Positions 44,960 through 57,094 of a stretch of 64,000 nucleotides of DNA are shown in pieces. The notes beneath the pieces were generated by a model. It saw nothing but the letters and a program-made list of their open reading frames with translations. It ran no database searches and had not been told where the DNA came from. A program made the position numbers and the translations under genes. Every line of letters starts with the position of its first letter. The first letter of the stretch is position 1. Where the stretch lies: assembly GCA_030522415.1 (NCBI GenBank), contig CM060131.1:13598703-13662702 (forward strand), read 5' to 3'. This stretch comes from Channallabes apus (Eukaryota > Chordata > Actinopteri > Siluriformes > Clariidae).

Positions 44960-46957
44960 TTAGCATTGATTGTAAATTTTAAGAAACCCTCTTTATTATT
45001 TTTGAACTCATCCCAATATCAGTGAAAGATGTTAATACCATAATAAGAAAGAAATATGAAGAGTAAAAAAAGGAAAAGTTTTAATGTAAAAAAGGCATAT
45101 AATAATATAATATAATATAACGCAATATCACCTTGAAAAACTTGAGTACAATATAAACTTTCCAAAACAATACTGAAGTACAGTAACAAAGTATATTACA
45201 TCTCTGATCAAACATCAGTAGTGGAAAAGAAAATGGAAATACAAGGTCATTTATCAAAGTTACAGAGGATGAAACTGGATCTTTGGATGTAACCTTTATC
45301 CGAAACCTTGGTTCTTTTATAACTCTTTTTATTTAGCAGCCATTTGCATGTAAAATGACTTGTAAGAGAGGAAGAATCCAGTTCCAGCTTGTAGCAGAGC
45401 AGGTCAGGGTTAAGGGCCTCCTTAAGGTTTTTCGAGTCTGGCTCTTTGACACATCAGGGATTTCAACTCACAACCTTATAGCCACAGCAGGGCAGAACCT
45501 TCACCTCCATTTGTGTTACATGTTGTATATAATTTTGTAGAATTTCCCCTCCTGCAGAAGTATTCCCAGCTCGGCAGACCGTTTGACATTATAATTCAGA
45601 GCGGTGCTCTCAGTCATTCTTTCTTCTTCTCTCCCTAGCTTTCTCCTGCATTTATTTGGTTGCTGGAGGCACACACAGGTAAGCAGGAGCATTAAGTAGG
45701 TCAACAGCACAATCAATGAGGTGAGACAGGACCTCAGGCCTGGCTGTTCCACATAGCTCTCTAAATTCTCCTAACTATGTTTTCCTCCTCAAGAGAAAGA
45801 GAAAGACGGAGACAAAGATGGAGAGAGAGAGATTGAGAAAACCTTCCCAACCTGGTGTAAGTCATCATATACTGGCTCTGTCGTTTCTCGCTCCTTAGAG
45901 ACACAGCAAAGTCACGCTGTAACACTTTCAGAATCAATTTAGAGTTAGGGGCTGCCTGCTCTCTTCGTGTTGTTAATCCCAAAGTGACTTTTAAGATTAG
46001 ACTGCGAGGAGAGTAATCGATTTTATACGCCTGAGCTGGAAGATGGGCTCGGAGAGTTACGAGAGCGGGAGCTTCTCAGGGAACCGAAGAAGAGATGGAG
46101 GGATGGGAGAGAGGTGGAGTTTGTCTGCCCACCCCCCAAAAATTTTTTTTTATTAAAAATATGTAAAACAAACACACACACTGGCAATTGAAATATAAAA
46201 ATGCTTTGGTGTTTATACTGTAATATTACTCTCTGGCTTTATTAAAAATGACACCTAACATAAGCGTACGTATGTTTATTGCAGTGCTAACAAGCGAATG
46301 CTCATCAGTAATCAAAGCTGAAGTATGAAATTAAAAGAAAAGAAAAAAAAGAAACAGACTTGTGTATTCATGGAGACGTGTATTGAGAGACAATAGGGAT
46401 ACATTATCAAAGCTGAGCAGCAGAGCCAAGGGCATTTATTGATCGGCCACGGAGAAGCTTTATTACCACAGATGGTGTGTGAGAGAAAGAGGGAGAGAAA
46501 ATGCTGTAATGTATTCGTTGACAGGTGTGATGCTGCCTGACTGCTACTGTGCATTCCTCACTGCTCTAATATGGGCCTTATTAACATTAATGCCTTTCCA
46601 AACAGTCATGACATCAGGGTTTTTAATCTGTCATACTGTAAAAGCCCAGTCAGAGCAGAGATCAGCCAAGTCGATGATGCTGTTAGAACCTTGAAGGACG
46701 AATTGACCTTATTAAGGTATTACGTTAATAGTGGCTTCATTTATGTTTATTAGCAATAAACAGATCATGCTTACTGGAATGATTTCTGCCGCAGGATAAA
46801 TTTCGTTTTATCCTGGCACATCTCTGTCAGTGCCAGTTAGAAGTGGATTTGCCAATGCCACTCATTCCCGAAAGATGGTTAGCCAAGTCCATGTGCTCTT
46901 GCAATCCCATCTGCTTTTATTTTTAATTGTACCTTTCCTCAATGAGCTTTGTTGGTT
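44960..46957. other. No supported gene; one SINE relic and a complex block
   Basis: 45323-45508 carries a degraded reversed HAmo-type SINE (listed separately). 46450-46930 is repeat-free, balanced and visually like conserved non-coding DNA, but this is not demonstrated. Confidence 0.4.
45323..45508 (-). mobile_element. Degraded HAmo/V-type SINE
   Basis: 'tttagcagccatttgcatgta', 'agggttaagggcct' and 'gggatttcaactcacaacctt' follow the order of the reversed HAmo-type SINE. Confidence 0.55.
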
Positions 46958-47276
46958 TGATTCCCGTCTCTGTGTGCATGGAGTTTGCATGTTCTCCCCG
47001 TGCTTGGTGGGTTTCCTCCGGGTACTCCGGTTTCCTTCCACAGTCCAAAGACATGTAGGTTAGGTTAATTGACATTCCAAATTGCCCGTAGTGTGTGAAT
47101 GAGTGTGTGTACTGTATGTGAGTATGTGTGTGTGCCCTGCGATGGATTGGCACCCTGTCCAGGATGTACCCTGCCTAGTGCCCGAAGTTTCCTGGGATAG
47201 GCTCCAGGCCCCCGCAACCCTGTATATAAGGATAAAGCGGTATAGAAAATGAATGAATGAATGAATGAATGAATAA
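46958..47276 (+). mobile_element. 5'-truncated DANA-like SINE
   Basis: Starts inside the B-box region ('ggtttgattcccgtctctg') and ends in a (GAAT)n tail. Confidence 0.87.
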
Positions 47277-47494
47277 AAGAATAAGTGAGTGAATTAATGA
47301 ATAAATTAATAAATGAATGGTGCTTGTTAATCATGCTTGTTAATTGTTAATCTGAGTGACTCTTTATGCTGAACCCATGTTGCAATGAAATTTTTTTGCC
47401 TGTGGTGTAAAATTTGTGCTACCCACAAATCAATTTGAGTCCATTATGGTCTTAGACTTCGAATAGAGTTGTAACAGACGTTACTGGAAATTTT

Positions 47495-47538
47495 CACAGG
47501 ATAAAGCGGTATAGAAGATGAATGAATGAATGAATGAA
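47495..47538 (+). mobile_element. Extremely short (44-bp) SINE insertion with 14-bp target duplication
   Basis: Only the last 3' bases of the SINE ('aggataaagcggtatagaag' plus the (AATG)n tail) are present. The sequence ttactggaaatttt flanks both sides (47481-47494 and 47539-47552). Confidence 0.9.
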
Positions 47539-47674
47539 TTACTGGAAATTTTATCTTTTGCCGCTTCGTACCACCTTCTGCTTTTGCGGTACAATTCAAT
47601 AGATTCAATATACAATGCACACCTACAGTGCTTTCATGTACAGGTAAAATGGGTCTACAGTATGTGAGCTCCAT

Positions 47675-47775
47675 CCATCCATCCATCTAGAACAATCTGT
47701 AGTCTCACTAGGGACCATGGACGCCAATGGTGGCCTTCGTATTCATTCCCATTTTGGTACGACCGTGGTAGGAGA
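47675..47775 (-). mobile_element. LINE-like 3' tail, reversed
   Basis: Complement of the tail at 14322-14430: 'ccatccatccatctag', 'agggaccatgg', 'gccaatggtgg' and 'gtacgaccgtggtag'. Confidence 0.5.
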
Positions 47776-48315
47776 TCATAGATAATATGTGTGAGATAAT
47801 ATTCAATAATGTTGTGTTCAATACATCAGCTAACATTTTGCACATTGTCTATGATAAACAAATGACAGACATCATGTTTACAAAAAGCCATTAACATCCA
47901 CCAACATATTATGCAAGTTGTACTCGTCCTTAGTCATCATAAGATACCATTGGATGTTTGTGCTTAATATGGAAGCAATCAATTGTTTTCCAGTGAAAAT
48001 GTGTTAGTATGATGTAAATAGCTGATGCTATAAAGTTGCCTAAAGTTAAAAGTTTCACAAATTCACATGTGAAATTGTCAGTTTTTAAAGTTGTTGGAAT
48101 GCTGGAATTACTGGAACTGGGTAAAGTATATTTCAATGTAGTATTGAAATCTTTAATGGTCTTTAACCATTAACTTTGTGGAAGAAATACTTGATGTTTA
48201 AACAATCAACAGTAAAAAAACATAGCTTTGTTTAAAAGTAAAGGTTTCCATTTCCATATGCACAAAATGTGATAAGAAATTCCAGGTTTGGGACTAAATA
48301 ACTGTGTGAAATAAG
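47776..48315. other. No recognisable gene or repeat
   Basis: AT-rich unique sequence. Confidence 0.4.
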
Positions 48316-48400
48316 CATCTGGAGGCAGCGTTATGATCTGGGGTGGCTTCGGTTGGACACGTTATGTGCTGTAATCAAAGCTAAAGGTGACTGAATGAAA
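48316..48400 (+). pseudogene. Small Tc1-like transposase fragment
   Basis: The plus strand reads ASGGSVMIWGGFGW, the glycine-rich motif in the catalytic domain of Tc1-like transposases. Nothing else of the enzyme is nearby. Confidence 0.6.
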
Positions 48401-48534
48401 TACTGTATGAGAGTGTGCAACCTTTTTATATGTGCATATATTTTTAAGCCATCGATAACAATTTGCTTGCCATTAATTAGCAGAAGGGTCTACCTCAGAA
48501 ATAGATGAAGCTTTTTATTTGATAATTCATTAAT

Positions 48535-48885
48535 TCATTTCATTTTCTATACCGCTTAATCCTGTGTTCAGGGTTGTGGGGACCTGGAGCCTATCCCAGG
48601 AGACTTCGGGCACTAGGCGGGGTACACCCTGGGCAGGGCACACACACATACACACACTCACACACCCAATCACACACTACGGGCAATTTAGGAACGCCAA
48701 TTAGCCTAACCTGCATATCTTTGGACTGTGGGAGGAAACCGGAGTACCCGGAGGAAACCTACCAAGCACGGGGAGAACATGCAAACTCCATGCACACAGA
48801 GACGGGAATCGAGCCTGGCCAGGGAATCGAACCCAGACCCTGGAGGTGCAAGGCGACAGTGCTAACCACTACACCACCGCGCCGC
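48535..48885 (-). mobile_element. DANA-like SINE, full length
   Basis: Reversed from 'cattttctataccgcttaat' to the head 'aaccactacaccaccgcgcc'. Low divergence, and the repeat most like the copies at 11.8 and 62.2 kb. Confidence 0.88.
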
Positions 48886-49290
48886 CTTAATTGATAATGT
48901 TGCATCAAAATAACTTGGCTGTTCAGATTTGAGCTCCTTCACTGGTTCTGATGCTCATGGGAACGGGGTATGTTCGAGGTACATTTTGTATTTTGCAATG
49001 CCCTCGAGACAATTCAGAACCAGTGTCAGCTCTTCTGTCAGTGTGAGAATTTGTGCATGTTTGTCAGACGCTGTGTAGTCATTTATTTTAAGCACCCATA
49101 CCCTGGGTTTTCTGGCTCTGATCTAAAGTGACATGTGAAATCTAGCTAAATGAAAGGCGGTCTGGCATCTAATCCAACTCAACAGTAAATCTGCAATTAG
49201 CAAGCTGTTAAATGCAGCTTGCTCTATGACTTATAAGCAAAAATAAAAAAATCACCAAACACTTCCATATGATTTTTGAGATTTAATATA
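48886..49290. other. No recognisable gene or repeat
   Basis: Unique sequence between two SINEs. Confidence 0.4.
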
Positions 49291-49295
49291 TTCAG

Positions 49296-49533
49296 TCTGA
49301 GCGGCTCGGTGGTTTAGTAGTTAGTGCTGTGGCCTTGTACCTCCAGTGACCAGGTTCGATTCCTGTCTCGGGTCTGTGTGTAAGGAGTTTTCATGTTCTC
49401 CCCGTCCTTGCTGGATTTCCTCCGGGTACTCCGGCTTCCTCTCATAGTCCAAAGACATGCAGATTAGGTCAACTGGGATTCCCAAATTGCCAGGACCCTG
49501 TATACAGGATAAAGCGGTATAGATAATAAGTGA
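49296..49533 (+). mobile_element. Diverged DANA-like SINE
   Basis: Head 'gagcggctcggtggtttagt', B-box 'aggttcgattcctg' and 3' block 'ataaagcggtatagat'. The segment between the core and the 3' block is deleted. Confidence 0.84.
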
Positions 49534-49591
49534 GTAAGTATATTTTGTTTACAGATCTAATAAAAAATATTTTAGGGAGTTTTTTTATATA

Positions 49592-50048
49592 CAGTGGTGT
49601 GAAAAACTATTTGCCCCCCTCCTGATTTCTTATTCTTTTGCATGTTTGTCACACAAAATGTTTCTGATCATCAAACACATTTCACTATTAGTCAAAGATA
49701 ACACAAGTAAACACAAAATGCAGTTTTTAAATGAGGGGGTTTATTATTTAGGGAGAAAAAAAATCCAAACCTACATGGCCCTGTGTGAAAAAGTAATTGC
49801 CCCCTGAACCTAATAACTGGTTGGGCCACCCTTAGCAGCAATAACTGCAATCAAGCGTTTGCGATAACTTGCAACGAGTCTTTTACAGCGCTCTGGAGGA
49901 ATTTTGGCCCACTCATCTTTGCAGAATTGTTGTAATTCAGCTTTATTTGAGGGTTTTCTAGCATGAACTGCCTTTTTAAGGTCATGCCATAACATCTCAA
50001 TAGGATTCAGGTCAGGACTTTGACTAGGCCACTCCAAAGTCTTCATTT

Positions 50049-50050
<2 letters not shown>
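49592..50050 (-). mobile_element. Truncated Tc1-like element (same family as 54680-56293)
   Basis: Begins next to TA with 'cagtggtgtgaaaaactatt', is almost identical to the first 460 bp of the 54.7 kb element, then stops at an (AT)n array. The minus strand still encodes MKTLEWPSQSPDL, NPIEMLWHDLKK and the C-terminus ending GGPTSY (49810-50046). The N-terminal two thirds and the other inverted repeat are gone. Confidence 0.92.

Positions 50051-50105
<55 letters not shown>
50051..50105. repeat. (AT)n microsatellite, about 27 units
   Basis: Directly joined to the broken edge of the Tc1 copy. Confidence 0.93.
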
Positions 50106-50108
<3 letters not shown>

Positions 50109-51535
50109 TATCCAGTATATATGGGTTTATATATTAACCATATTTAACTTGTTTGTTAAAATGAATAAAGTTCTTAGATAACAAGGAAATATATACACTG
50201 AGCTAGCATTAAGGCTAAGCATTAGCATGAAGCTAGCATGAAGCTTTAAAGCCTTTATAAACAATTGGAAATAATCAACATAACTACGAATCTACTGAAA
50301 ATACCAATATTTCACTCAGATCTGTTGATATTTTGTTATGAAGTACACCATGAAGATGTCTAATATGAGACAACTTGCTTAGCATCAACCGCTAATCCAA
50401 ATTCCATGCGTAGCTCATATCAATATTGCATCACAACCTGCGTCCCTATAACTGAAACTTCTGAACAGTGAACATGACCTCATATTAATGTAGCACAAAT
50501 TGAATCTACAATTTCTCAATTTCTCTTCTCCTAGATGTCTGTTCAAGCTGTCTATGAAAAGAAAAGCACCCTCTTTGTGTTAGCTATTTTTTCCCCGTCA
50601 ATAGCCAAACCAAGCAAGATTAATTATGTGTGTGTGAGAGAAAGTGAGAAAAAAACATGAAACAGATGGACAGACAGACATAGCAAAGAAGAGATCTGCT
50701 TGGGGAGGACATGGTGAAAGGAACTGGGAGGAGGGAAGAGAAATTGAGGCTATTTGGGGATCCATTATGAGTAAAAAGGAAGAGAGAAAGCACCCTCATA
50801 TCAGTAATGAAGGGCTGAGGGAGCAACAACAACAAAAAAGGGGTGGGGGGGGGGTAGGGGGTAGAGAAGGTGAGGAAGAGCTCTAATTCGTCTTAATGAA
50901 GTCCACTTTTGCTGACAGGGGAAGTTTGGTTCTGAGAAAATGAAACAATAGAAGGAAGAGAGATAGAGAGAGAGAGAGAGATGAAGGGAAAGTGGACACA
51001 AACACCTGCACAGCTTTGATTACTGCAATAATAGCGCAATCCTATGAGTATATGTCTGGAAAATGCCTTTGTCATGTGGAATATTTTAGCTGGAGGCTAC
51101 TACACGCTTATCCTGTCTACCTGTCTAGGCCCGTTAGCTTTGGATTTAGTCACTCTGTGATTCAGAATCCGTACAAAAAGTCTTTATTTGTCTTCTTATA
51201 AAGTGATTAGCTCAGCAAAAAAATAAGTCCAATCCTCTCAGCCTAGTACTTTACCCAGATTCTGTGTCCAGTGTTTGGTTTAGTGCTGCAATTGAGCAAG
51301 GCTACCGTGGCTAAAATGGAATAGGAACCCTGATTTCCTCAGAGACTTTGTGTAAATATCTGCCTCAAATCACATAAAATACTTCAGTAATGTTATGCAG
51401 GCTTAGTGGAACGCTTTATGTTATGGTATGGTTTCTTGTTATTGTTAAATGTCAGCAGAACTTTACAGTGTAGCTGAATGCTTAAGTGGGCAGCCATCTC
51501 GGACAACCAGAAACACTTTGACGTGAATGCAGAAT
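50106..51535. other. No supported gene
   Basis: Unique AT-rich DNA. A G-rich run lies at about 50839-50862 and short GA tracts near 50962-50982. Confidence 0.4.
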
Positions 51536-51765
51536 GTTGTTGTTGGTCTTTCGGCTGCTCCCGGCAAGGGGTCGCCATCAAGTCCACGCAACAACTTGGC
51601 ACAGGTTTTATGCCGGGTGCCCTTCCTGACTCAACCCTTCCATTTATCCGTGCTTGGGACCGGCACTGCGTCCAGTGGCTGGGGGGTTTGGGCACTGGCT
51701 GGGAATCAAACCCGGGCCTTCCGCATGGTAGACGAAACACCTACCACTGAGCCACCAGTGTCCAC
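51536..51765 (-). mobile_element. tRNA-derived SINE of the second type
   Basis: Best copy of the family at 10110-10288. On the minus strand it starts with a tRNA-like head (ggtggctcagtggtaggtg, then B-box gggtttgattccc) and ends in 'cagccgaaagacc'. Confidence 0.75.
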
Positions 51766-51869
51766 GCTAATGCTAAATAACATTAACAGTTGGACTACTG
51801 TTTATACACTGACTTAAAAAAAAGATTTATGCAGAATAATATTAAATAAAAAGTCAGTGTATTAACAGT

Positions 51870-51935
51870 TGTCCTCCACGGTCCGTAGTTGGACTACAGA
51901 GGTTCCTGCATGAACGGATGGATGGAACTCGGTAT
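51870..51935 (+). mobile_element. LINE-like 3' tail, third copy
   Basis: 'cctccacggtccgtagttgg' and an 'acggatggatgga' tail, related to 14322-14430. Confidence 0.4.
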
Positions 51936-52210
51936 ATTAACATAATATTGGAATTTAAAAAATCTGGAAATTACATATTAGCTTAACAATGTTGTCTAAT
52001 GCAACCAAGTAGATACAGTTGACTTGTATTTCTTGTAACTGGCTCGAGTCCAAAACAAATAAAGCAAAACTTGTCTTGTTCTGAAGCAACTGTGAAGGCT
52101 AATGACTAAAAGCAGTGCTAAGAAATAAGACTCCAGAGCCTGTTCTCTGTTTACTGAGATCGTTGGCTTATGCTGTTGTTGATTTCACCAAATCCTGGGG
52201 TTGCCACTGC

Positions 52211-52682
52211 AGTGGTGGATAGTACAAGTACATAAATCCTGTAGGGAGTATAGGTAGAAATAACCCAGGTAAAATATTACTCAGGTAAAAGTCCTTTAAT
52301 TAAATTTCTGCTGAGTTTATATTAGCACATCACACGCTTTCTTTCTCTCTCTTTATCATGGACAGGTCATTTTCATCCCTGTTTGAAACCACCTCTATTT
52401 CTGATTTCAAACACCTGCTACATGATTTAGTATTTTATGGTGGGAAGGCAAACCAGGCAATTACGTAAAAATTGTCAGCTGCAAATTATGTTATGTAATG
52501 CAACGTAGTGAAGGTAGTGAAGTAGAAAGTATAGATATTAGTTGTAGGATGTAGTGAAGTAAAAGTAAAAGGTATCTACTAATAAAATACTCAAGTAAAG
52601 TACAGATACTTGAAATACTGTATGTACTTATACTTGTAGTTATTTGAACATACAACAACGGAATGTTAATTTCCACCTCTTG
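52211..52682. mobile_element. Probable non-autonomous hAT-like MITE
   Basis: Starts 'cagtggtggatagta' and ends near 'tttccacctcttg'. The sub-terminal sequences 'aggtaaaagtcct' and 'actcaagtaaagtacagata' are in the style of the 18.6 kb MITE. I could not find a matching 8-bp duplication. Confidence 0.55.
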
Positions 52683-52841
52683 TCCATGCAAGAGTCGTAT
52701 TATTCAACACAAACAAGATTGAATATAATATAGAGACAAAAATATGCCGTACAGTTGTGCAGTTGTCCAAAAACAACTTGATAAAATTTGAAAAATTTAA
52801 TTAGCCCATTTGAAATTACCATCATTAGTACTGCATTACTG

Positions 52842-53152
52842 CACAGTGGCATAATGTTTAGCACTGTGGCCTCGCATCTCCAGGGTTGTGGGTTCGATTC
52901 TCGCCACGGGTCTGTTTGCACACAGTGCATGTTCTCCCTGTGCTTGGTGGGTTTTATCCAGGTACTCTGGTTTCCTCCCACAGTTCAAAGACATGGAGAT
53001 TAGGTTAACTGCTGTTCCCAAATTGTGTGTATGTGTGTGCCCTGCGGTAGAATGGCGCCCTGTCTAGGTTGTGCCCCGCCTCATGCCCTCAGTCTCCGTT
53101 GATCGGCTCCAAGTCCCACAACCCAGTACACAGCATAAGAAGGTATGAATGA
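52842..53152 (+). mobile_element. Diverged DANA-like SINE
   Basis: Head 'cacagtggcataatgtttag', B-box 'gggttcgattctcg' and a 'aaggtatgaatgaata' end. Confidence 0.82.
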
Positions 53153-54677
53153 ATATTTCATCGTTATCCAACTAAGAAAAATATCATGCACAAAGTTTAT
53201 TGAACTTTCACAGAAACAAATGTGAACAAACAATCGGCAAAAAAATGGTGAAAATACTTTTTTTTTTTCATTAATGATTTTAAAGTACAGTAGATTATAA
53301 AAAGTATTAAATAATGATACTGAACTTGTACTGTATATTGAATATTGTGATTTGTCAATATGTAATATTGTGTACAGTACATGTATTCCTTTTATGATAC
53401 ACATTCTCAGGTTTTAAAGGGTCATTTAGTCTAATCAGGCGACCATTTGTAAAAGATCTGGCTACAGAGGTCATACAAGCATCTTATCAGTAAATATATT
53501 AACGTGTGTATGCATTTTTAAACATCTGTTAAGTGTATTGTTGGATGTTAAATGTTCTCCAACCACATTCCGCATGCCTTGATGGTTTTGTATTACTGGC
53601 ATACATGTTGTTTACCCTTGGTGCCTCATGATCATTCATCGAAATGAATATTTCCCACAGGTGTACTATTACCAACTATAATAGCTCACCTTACTTAAAA
53701 AGCGATAACTTCCTGGTAAAATATTCAGCACGGTAGAACCTGTTTGGGGATTGTTTTCTGTTTCCTTTTTCCTCATGCCTTTTGTCTGCACCTCGTGTGT
53801 CATGTCATATTTTGTACTTATTTTTACACTGACACCTAATTTCCACACACGTATGAATTTTATGCCTCCGAATGAACTTGTCAGGAGACATCCAGAGAAC
53901 AATGAGATTCGTTTGCTTTCAGATCATCAATCAGGAATTTCATACGCCTCGGAAATGGAGTCCTTCTGACCTTCTTTCTTAGCCGAGGATGGCTGATAGA
54001 GCCGTGTCTCTACTGTTGAAGCGATCCTATTAAGTACAGAACCACCAACCCCCTTCCCTTCTACCCCTTAAAATACGGTTCATCAGCAAGAAGTACAGGA
54101 GCTATCTATCTCTCCACAGGAGGGGACACTGCAGGCTGTTTCTCTCTTTCTTTCTGTACAGGGTATACATCTTCAGTAGGGTGGATGGCATGCGTATGCT
54201 CCAGTGTCTGCCCGAGGAAAAATAGAGTGAGGGAGGGGAAAAGTCACGCTGTGCTGTGGGCATGTTAGTGGATTTGACTTGAAGATTTTGGGTAGCATGT
54301 AACTGGTGGTAATTTAGTGATGATTCAGGACAACTGACTCACAAAGAGTGCTTCATGCGTAATTTCGACACATAGTTATTATGGATGTAAGTGAATATGA
54401 ATGAAATATTTGGATTGAGTAAGATACTGTGTGTATTTTTTTAAAGCTTGACAGAGAGGGCATTAATGTGACATTACACCATAAAGGGACTGGGACTAAA
54501 GGATGTTTACTTTCATGCAATGTGGGTATGAACATGGAGGCAGTGACTGTAAAGCTCACGAGACAAAGACAGAACAAAATCGATATCATAAAATTGCATC
54601 TGTCCTTACTTACTGCTTGGTTAATACCATGGTGCTTTAAACTGGTCATTTTTCAGAAACATTTATAATACATAATA
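53153..54677. other. No recognisable gene or repeat
   Basis: Unique sequence. No exon supported. Confidence 0.4.
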
Positions 54678-54679
54678 TA

Positions 54680-56293
54680 CAGTGGTGTGAAAAACTATTT
54701 GCCCCCCTGCTGATTTCTTATTCTTTTGCATGTTTGTCACACAAAATGTTTCTGATCATCAAACACATTTAACTATTAGTCAAAGATAACACAAGTAAAC
54801 ACAAAATGCAGTTTTTAAATGAGGGGTTTTATTATTTAGGGAGAAAAAAAATCCAAACCTACATGGCCCTGTGTGAAAAAGTAATTGCCCCCTGAACCTA
54901 ATAACTGGTTGGGCCACCCTTAGCAGCAATAACTGCAATCAAGCGTTTGCGATAACTTGCAACGAGTCTTTTACAGCGCTCTGGAGGAATTTTGGCCCGC
55001 TCATCTTTGCAGAATTGTTGTAATTCAGCTTTATTTGAGGGTTTTCTAGCATGAACCATCTTTTTAAGGTCATGCCACAACATCTCAATAGGATTCAGGT
55101 CAGGACTTTGACTCGGCCACTCCAAAGTCTTCATTTTGTTTTTCTTCAGCCATTCAGTGGTGGATTTGCTGGTGTGTTTTGGGTCATTGTCCTGCTGCAG
55201 CACCCAAGATCGCTTCAGCTTGAGTTGACGAACAGATGGCCGGACATTCTCCTTCAGGATTTTTTGGTAGACAGTAGAATTCATGGTTCCATCTATCACA
55301 GCAAGCCTTCCAGGTCCTGAAGCAGCAAAACAACCCCAGACCATCACACTACCACCACCATATTTTACTGTTGGTATGATGTTCTTTTTCTGAAATGCTG
55401 TTTTACTTTTACGCCAGATGTAACAGGACACGCACCTTCCAAAAACTTTTGTCTCGTCGGTCCACAAGGTATTTTCCCAAAAGTCTTAGCAATCATTGAG
55501 ATGTTTTTTAGCAAAATTGAGACGAGCCTCAATGTTCTTTTTGCTTAAAAGTGGTTTGCGCCTTGGAAATCTGCCATGCAGGCCGTTTTTGCCCAGTCTC
55601 TTTCTTATGGTGGAGTCGTGAACACTGACCTTAATTGAGGCAAGTGAGGCCTGCAGTTCTTTAGATGTTGTCCTGGGGTCTTTTGTGGCCTCTCGGATGA
55701 GTTGTCTCTGCGCTCTTGGGGTAATTTTGGTCGGCCGGCCGCTCCTGGGAAGGTTCACCACTGTTCCATGTTTTTGCCATTTGTGGATAATGGCTCTCAC
55801 TGTGGTTCGCTGGAGTCCCAAAGCTTTAGAAATGGCTTTATAACCTTTACCAGACTGATAGATCTCAATTACTTTTGTTCTCATTTGTTCCTGAATTTCT
55901 TTGGATCTTGGCATGATGTCTAACTTTTGATGTGCTTTTGGTCTACTTCTCTGTGTCAGGTAGCTCCTATTTAAGTGATTTCTTGATTGAAACAGGTGTG
56001 GCAGTAATCAGGCCTGGGGGTGACTACAGAAATTGAACTCAGGTGTGATAAACCACAGTTAAGTTATTTTTTAACAAGGGGGGCAATCACTTTTTCACAC
56101 AGGGCCATGTAGATTTTGAGTTTTTTTTTCTCCCTTAATAACGTAAACCTTCATTTAAAAACTGCATTTTGTGTCCAATTATGTTATCTTTGACTAATAG
56201 TTAACGTTTTTTGATGAGCAGAAACATTTTGTGTGACAAACATGCAAAAGAATAAGAAATCAGGAAGGGGGCAAATAGTTTTTCACACCACTG
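54680..56293 (-). mobile_element. Nearly complete Tc1-like transposon
   Basis: 1614 bp bounded by TA (54678-54679 and 56294-56295), with long inverted repeats of about 210 bp: 'cagtggtgtgaaaaactatt' outward and 'ggccctgtgtgaaaaagtaa' inward, with complements at the right end. It contains a transposase frame from 55914 to 54898. This is the parent-type copy for the pieces at 49592 and 57323. Confidence 0.96.
54898..55914 (-). pseudogene. Tc1-like transposase with one internal stop
   Basis: 339 codons including the terminator, in one uninterrupted frame except TAA at codon 143 (55488-55486). Starts MPRSKEIQEQMRTKVIEIY, then YKAISKALGLQRTTVRAI (first helix-turn-helix), SGRPTKITPRAQR (GRPR-like hook) and STIRKRLGKNGLHGR (second domain). 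The DDE nuclease shows WTDET (D153), GGGSVMVWGCF, LQQDNDPKHTS (D242) and NPIEMLW (E277). The spacing D242-E277 has 34 residues between, the DD34E signature of Tc1. After WTDETKV two residues usual in relatives appear to be missing before FGR. The enzyme would cut and paste DNA at TA sites. This copy would make only the DNA-binding half. Confidence 0.93.
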
Positions 56294-57094
56294 TACATAA
56301 TATACATTACATAATATAATTTATTACCAGATTTATTCAAGTTGTGTTATCCCGACTGCTCTTAATCCTGTACGAGATACAATTCATCATAAAGCAGAGA
56401 CGCTCACAGTAATGTAGGTATGAACTTGTAGCAGGCAGAGAGGCGCGCTGTATTATATTGTGATCTGCACAAAGTACACCTTCGTAATCATATTTTAAAT
56501 TTAGAAGCCAGCTTGCAAAGAAGACCATGAATAATTGATAAATTAGACCACACTGTGCTCTAAAGAAAACGAACAAGATGAAAAGAAGGCACCTGATAAT
56601 GCAAAACAGCACGGTGCAGATTTCCATTTCTCTGCTTTCTGGGGCCAGCATGTTTCTGAAGCTTTTCAGCAATTGCCCGCAGCTAGTGTTAAAATTTCTA
56701 TGCGTGCACTTATGCACAAACCCTGCTAGAAAAGTCAACACCTTTTATCATGCAAGCATACCTGGGCTACAGATTGAAATTCAGTAAGTGGCTATAGGGT
56801 TGCTTTAAAGGAATGTGTGAAAGAGGGGTACTTGATTGGGCTTAAGTGATCAGTGCCATTTCCACCTACACTTTTTCATGTGTTGAAATGGTTTATTTTT
56901 AACATCAAGCATCAACAAGCATATGTCAAAGAGAAGCCCTCAAAGCCAGGAGGTTTTAATGCACCTTACTATCACAGAAGCATGTCAATGGAAAAGCACC
57001 AATAATATCAATGCACTGCTGGCAGAATCGACAAACACAACATCAACTTTCACTGTGAAACCAGGACTTTTGATTGTGCAGAACAGTTATGGAA
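56294..57094. other. No recognisable gene or repeat
   Basis: Unique sequence. A 134-codon frame at 56337-56741 on the minus strand shows no family, splice or start evidence. Confidence 0.4.

Noticed and set aside
56337..56741. Possible 134-residue protein on the minus strand
   Set aside because: No recognised family, no splice or promoter context, and the composition fits chance in AT-rich DNA.
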